From positions 1-42,555 of the forward strand of contig NZ_QUHC01000019.1 of NCBI RefSeq assembly GCF_003479425.1: a stretch of DNA of 42,555 bases. Direction: 5' to 3'. Made by a program: the position numbers and the translations under genes. Below the pieces are notes generated by a model that was not told the DNA's origin, did not search any database, and was given only the letters and a program-made list of their open reading frames with translations. The DNA is from Odoribacter sp. AF15-53 (GTDB taxonomy: Bacteria; Bacteroidota; Bacteroidia; Bacteroidales; Marinifilaceae). Each line of letters opens with the position of its first letter. The first letter of the stretch is position 1. Positions 39,564-42,555 of this stretch are shown piece after piece.

Positions 39564-41084
39564 TCATCGGCGGACACCCCGGCTGCGCTTGGGCTTGTCG
39601 GGCTGCTCCTGCTTCTGTGCCTGTTTCCGGTCCTCTTTCTGCTCCTGCCTGCGCTCCTGCTGCTGTTTCTGCTCCCCGGTGGGGCGCTGCTGTGCGGATT
39701 GCAGGGCTTCTTTCAGGTTGCGGGTAGCCTCGACGGTCTTGCCCTCGGAATTGACCGCCACCTGCACCTCGTTCTCCACGGCGGGCTTGACACACCCCTC
39801 TTCGAGCGCCGCCTTGTAGTCCTTGGGGAACATGAAGGCGGGCTTCTCGCCGGGCTTCCATGTGATGTAGCCTTGGTAGGCTTTTCCTTTCTTGTCCACC
39901 AAGCCGGAGACCTTGACCGTTCCCCCGGCTTCGAGTTCGAGGCGGGACTTCTCGGTAAGCTCCTGCTTGCGGAAGGTCTTCGGCACCTCCTGATTGGCGG
40001 TCTGTTTCAGGTTCGCCTTGTACGCATCCATCGCCAGCCTGCCCCGGTCGCCGAAGAGAAATTCGAGCTGCATCTTGGCTGCGCTGAACTGCACGGGTGC
40101 CGGGTAGAGCTTGGGCTGCTCCCCCTCCTTGGCTCTGGAAAGGAACTGGCAGACCACCGCCTCGCCCTGTTTGAGCCGGGCTATCTCGTCCGGGGTGAAG
40201 GTATGCCCGTTCTTCTCCGCCGGGATATTGACCTTGGAGAGCGGGAAGGCGACCAGCTCGTTGGTCTTGAGGTTGCGGCTGACAAGGGCTTCGACCTGCT
40301 CGCCCGCCCGGTTGGTGACAGTCGCCGGATGCCCCATGTTGCCCGTCTGCCGGAGCACCTGCTTGTCGGAGTCGGTGATGTCGTAGCCGAAGAACTGCTT
40401 CTGCATCTTCTCCGGGTCGAGGATGCCGTGGCTGCACACGGTCAGCCTGCCGTCCGTGCCGGGCTTGAGCGAGAGCTGGCTGTCGTTGCTGTGCGAGATG
40501 CCGTCGAAGTGGAAATGCACCCGGACGGTCTTGTCGGTCTGGAAGCCCCGGAGCATCTGGTCGAGCATCCCGTTGCCCTCGATCTGCTCCCGCTGCACGC
40601 CGAGGGCGGCGAGGCTGTTCCAGTCGATGTCCTCCGGGCGGTACTTGTACTGCGGGTTCTGTTCGGTCTGCCCGGCGGACTGCTGCGGCGCACCCTCCGG
40701 CTGTTGCTGCTGCCCGGCTTGGGTCTGCTGCTGCGCCTGCACGGGCGGCTGCACCTCGTACTGCGCAACGAGCGGCTCGCCCGTCTTGACGGACTGGCTC
40801 TCCCGTTGCCGGAAATCGGCGGCTACCCGCTGCACCTCCTCTTCCGGCACACGGAAGAAGTGGAAGCGGGTCGGGTCTTTCAACTGGTTCCAGAGGTTGG
40901 AAAAGAAATTCGAAAACATATCGCCGTGGCGATCCACCCGCAGGAGGTCGTTGTTGTCCTCCAGCGGGTTCTTGGTCTGTAACTCGCCGTCCTTTACTCC
41001 GCTGACGGCTTGGAGCGTGCCTTTCTCGTCCATGACGAGCAGGATGTCCATCAACTGCTGGCTGCTGTCCGGTCGTTCGTCCAT
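39564..41084 (-). CDS. DUF4099/DUF3945 domain-containing protein of ICE
   Basis: A 506-residue protein typical of Bacteroidales conjugative elements next to topB. The N-terminus (LMDILLVMDEKGTLQAVSGV, DDLLRVDRHGDMFSNFFSNL) is followed by a Gln/Pro-rich linker (about 115-145). A DUF4099-like segment comes next (YRPEDIDWNSLAALGVQREQ), then two DUF3945-like repeats (FGYDITDSDKQVLRQTGNMG and FRKQELTEKSRLELEAGGTV, KGKAYQGYITWKPGEKPAF). The C-terminal tail is strongly charged and Gln-rich. The function is unknown; its constant pairing with topB suggests a role in element DNA processing. The frame at other positions on the same strand is a shadow. Confidence 0.8.
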   Translation of the reverse strand: MDERPDSSQQLMDILLVMDEKGTLQAVSGVKDGELQTKNPLEDNNDLLRVDRHGDMFSNFFSNLWNQLKDPTRFHFFRVPEEEVQRVAADFRQRESQSVKTGEPLVAQYEVQPPVQAQQQTQAGQQQQPEGAPQQSAGQTEQNPQYKYRPEDIDWNSLAALGVQREQIEGNGMLDQMLRGFQTDKTVRVHFHFDGISHSNDSQLSLKPGTDGRLTVCSHGILDPEKMQKQFFGYDITDSDKQVLRQTGNMGHPATVTNRAGEQVEALVSRNLKTNELVAFPLSKVNIPAEKNGHTFTPDEIARLKQGEAVVCQFLSRAKEGEQPKLYPAPVQFSAAKMQLEFLFGDRGRLAMDAYKANLKQTANQEVPKTFRKQELTEKSRLELEAGGTVKVSGLVDKKGKAYQGYITWKPGEKPAFMFPKDYKAALEEGCVKPAVENEVQVAVNSEGKTVEATRNLKEALQSAQQRPTGEQKQQQERRQEQKEDRKQAQKQEQPDKPKRSRGVRR

Positions 41085-41306
41085 AATCTAATGTTTTTAA
41101 ATGGTGAATACTATTGGTTCTCAAGTGAAACCGGGCGTAAATATAGAGGGAGAAACACGGGGAACGTGCAAGTCCGGGGCGGGCTGTCCGCACTTGTCGT
41201 CCGGTTCGCAGGTTTGTCGCAGCCCTTTCCTGTGAAAAATACAAAAAAATCATGCCCCACACGCATTTTTCTCCTCCGGAAAACGGCGATAATTCGTTGT
41301 TTTCTC

Positions 41307-41314
41307 TATATTTG
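41307..41314 (+). promoter_or_regulatory. -7 box of the recombinase gene
   Basis: TATATTTG, 47 nt before the recombinase ATG; no clear -33 element, so weak. The 277-nt divergent gap to the DUF3945 gene holds nothing else I can name. Confidence 0.45.
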
Positions 41315-41361
41315 TAAAATATGGGTAATGAGGGACACGGTCTGTCATTGCCACCCATGCG

Positions 41362-42492
41362 ATGCGTATGAAAGTTTATCAGAGCAAACCGAGAATAACG
41401 CTTTCACCTGCCATCCGTGACGGGCAGAAATACGTGGAAGTGGAGTTCGACGAGGACGATGCCATCCGGCTGTCGCTGTCGAAAGAGAAGGGCGTGCGGT
41501 TCGAGGGGGACAGAGCCTACCTGCCGGAAGAAGGCTTCGACCTGTCCGGCTTTTTCGACCGCCATGTGGAAACGGCGTATATCAATTACTCCGCCCTGAA
41601 AAACACCTTGCCCAAGAAGAGCGGGAAAACCAGCCCCGCCATCCCGCCCGGCTATGCCGAGACGCTGCGGCAACTGCGGTACAGCGAGCATACCGTCCGT
41701 GCGTACACTGTCTATTTCAGGGAGTTCCAGCAATACTTTGCGGGAAGAAACCTTCGCTACATCCGACCGGAAGAAATCAACGCCTACATCGTACACCTGA
41801 TTGACACACGGAGGATCTCGTCGTGCCAACAGAACTTGCGCATCAACTCGATCAAGTTTTATTTCGAGAAGGTGCTGGGACAGGAACGGAAATGTTACGA
41901 GGTAAAGCGAGCCAAACGGGAACGGACGCTGCCCGACGTGCTGAGCAAGGAGGAGATAAAATCCATCCTTGACGCAACCGGTCCGGACATCCGGCTGTTC
42001 TGCATGTTCTCGTTGCTCTACTCCGCCGGGTTGAGAATCAGCGAGCTGCTGGACTTGAAGCCCCACGACATCAACGTGAGCCGTTCGCTGATACGGGTAC
42101 GGCAGGGCAAAGGGAGGAAAGACCGCTACACGCTGCTGTCGAAGCCCCTTGTCAGGAAGCTGACCGAGTACGCCAAGCTGTACAAGCCGCAGGAATGGCT
42201 GTTCGAGCGGTACAAGGGCGAGCCGTTCACGGAGAGCATCGTGTCGAAGAAGCTGAAAGAGGCGGCGAAGGAAGCCGGAATCACCAAGCGGGTGTACCCC
42301 CACCTGTTGCGACACTCGTTCGCCACGCATCTGATCGAGCAAGGCACGGACTTGAAAATCGTAAAAGAGCTGTTGGGGCACAACCAACTGAAAACGACGG
42401 AAATGTACGTGCATATAGCCGACACTTTCAAGAGCAGCATCCGCACTCCATTGGATGATATTCTTGAAGGTGATAATGAGATAGTTAAATAA
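41362..42492 (+). CDS. Tyrosine recombinase/integrase
   Basis: A 376-residue XerD-like tyrosine recombinase. The catalytic set is complete: R225 in SAGLRISELL, K250 in RQGKGRKDRY, H314 and R317 in PHLLRHSFATHL, H340 in LLGHNQLKTT, and the nucleophile Y349 in EMYVHI. An N-terminal arm-binding-like domain (residues 1-90, KVYQSKPRITLS) precedes the core-binding (SAM-like) domain (YAETLRQLRYSEHTVRAYTVYFREF). It should catalyse integration and excision of this element, or of a neighbouring one. The first ATG (41362) and a second (41368) are both possible starts. It reads rightward, towards the unseen right end. A short CAGCG/CGCTG hairpin and a possible next start codon (42551) follow. Confidence 0.93.
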   Translation: MRMKVYQSKPRITLSPAIRDGQKYVEVEFDEDDAIRLSLSKEKGVRFEGDRAYLPEEGFDLSGFFDRHVETAYINYSALKNTLPKKSGKTSPAIPPGYAETLRQLRYSEHTVRAYTVYFREFQQYFAGRNLRYIRPEEINAYIVHLIDTRRISSCQQNLRINSIKFYFEKVLGQERKCYEVKRAKRERTLPDVLSKEEIKSILDATGPDIRLFCMFSLLYSAGLRISELLDLKPHDINVSRSLIRVRQGKGRKDRYTLLSKPLVRKLTEYAKLYKPQEWLFERYKGEPFTESIVSKKLKEAAKEAGITKRVYPHLLRHSFATHLIEQGTDLKIVKELLGHNQLKTTEMYVHIADTFKSSIRTPLDDILEGDNEIVK

Positions 42493-42555
42493 GAAAATAA
42501 CAGCGAAAACCGCTGATAATTACATGTTATCGACCTGAAAAGAACAAGAAATGAA

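Larger units (their letters stand above)
26990..42555. mobile_element. GC-rich CTnDOT-like integrative element (left part; right end outside)
   Basis: From about 27 kb the base composition rises sharply and stays high apart from a short AT-rich insert at 35.2-36.85 kb. The content is that of a Bacteroidales conjugative or mobilisable element: RteC regulator, excisionase-like HTH proteins, primase/helicase, topoisomerase III, a DUF4099/DUF3945-type protein and a tyrosine recombinase. No relaxase, coupling protein or tra genes are present in the window, so it could be an ICE continuing to the right or a smaller element. The left edge is placed by composition and by the repeat cluster at 27005-27154; the attachment site itself was not proven. 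Confidence 0.75.

Noticed and set aside
39544..41358. 604-codon frame overlapping the DUF3945 gene
   Set aside because: Low-complexity translation overlapping the true gene in another phase; no recognisable domain.

Overview
The window looks like a Bacteroidales chromosome, possibly near Butyricimonas/Odoribacter (the genus is a guess from protein style, not searched). The evidence is Bacteroidota-type promoters (TTG or TTTG, about 18-21 nt, then TAnnTTTG) before many genes, few Shine-Dalgarno sites, a Bacteroidales gene set, and an integrated element of the CTnDOT type. Two parts differ sharply in base composition: a backbone of moderate GC (1 to about 26.9 kb) and a GC-rich mobile element (about 27.0 kb to the right edge) that carries an AT-rich cargo. 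Backbone: a 5'-truncated view of agmatinase; an S-adenosylhomocysteine/methylthioadenosine deaminase; an exported nitrilase-fold amidase; a DUF4365 protein; lepA; pstS; a ParE-type toxin-antitoxin pair whose toxin is broken by an in-frame TGA; and a uracil permease. Then comes a compact rightward operon yicC - four-helix-bundle (S23) gene - gmk - nadD - sialidase, in which the S23 gene sits exactly between 39-bp inverted repeats. Next are an orphan cobalamin riboswitch pointing at the sialidase 3' end, a YitT membrane protein, a leftward TetR / TolC / RND adaptor / RND pump / PII-like efflux cluster, dnaG bracketed by related repeats, and a leftward histidine kinase-response regulator pair. 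Mobile element: its left edge (about 26.9-27.2 kb) has a 48-bp palindrome and a cluster of GGTGCAA/TTGCACC heptamers. It continues with a WG-repeat membrane protein, an Imm17-like small membrane protein and another membrane protein (a possible immunity island), an AraC regulator, RteC, two excisionase-like HTH proteins flanking a primase/helicase, a strongly structured non-coding RNA, and a RibD_C/DHFR-like protein. A short leftward sRNA with its own promoter and terminator follows, then an RnlAB-type RNase LS toxin-antitoxin pair (AT-rich cargo), an HTH/alpha-CTD-like protein, topoisomerase III, a DUF4099/DUF3945-type protein and a tyrosine recombinase. This resembles the regulation/excision half of a CTnDOT-like ICE. 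No relaxase or tra genes are in view, and the right end lies outside the window; an ATG at 42551 may start another gene. How it may work together: RteC and the HTH proteins probably control excision with the recombinase and topoisomerase; the primase/helicase may replicate the circular form; RnlAB and the immunity-like genes would protect the host cell from phage or rivals. The most notable unexplained items are the structured RNA at 34.28-34.58 kb, the S23/9-bp-repeat cassette, the orphan B12 riboswitch antisense to a sialidase, and the repeat cluster at the element edge. No tRNA, rRNA or CRISPR array was seen.
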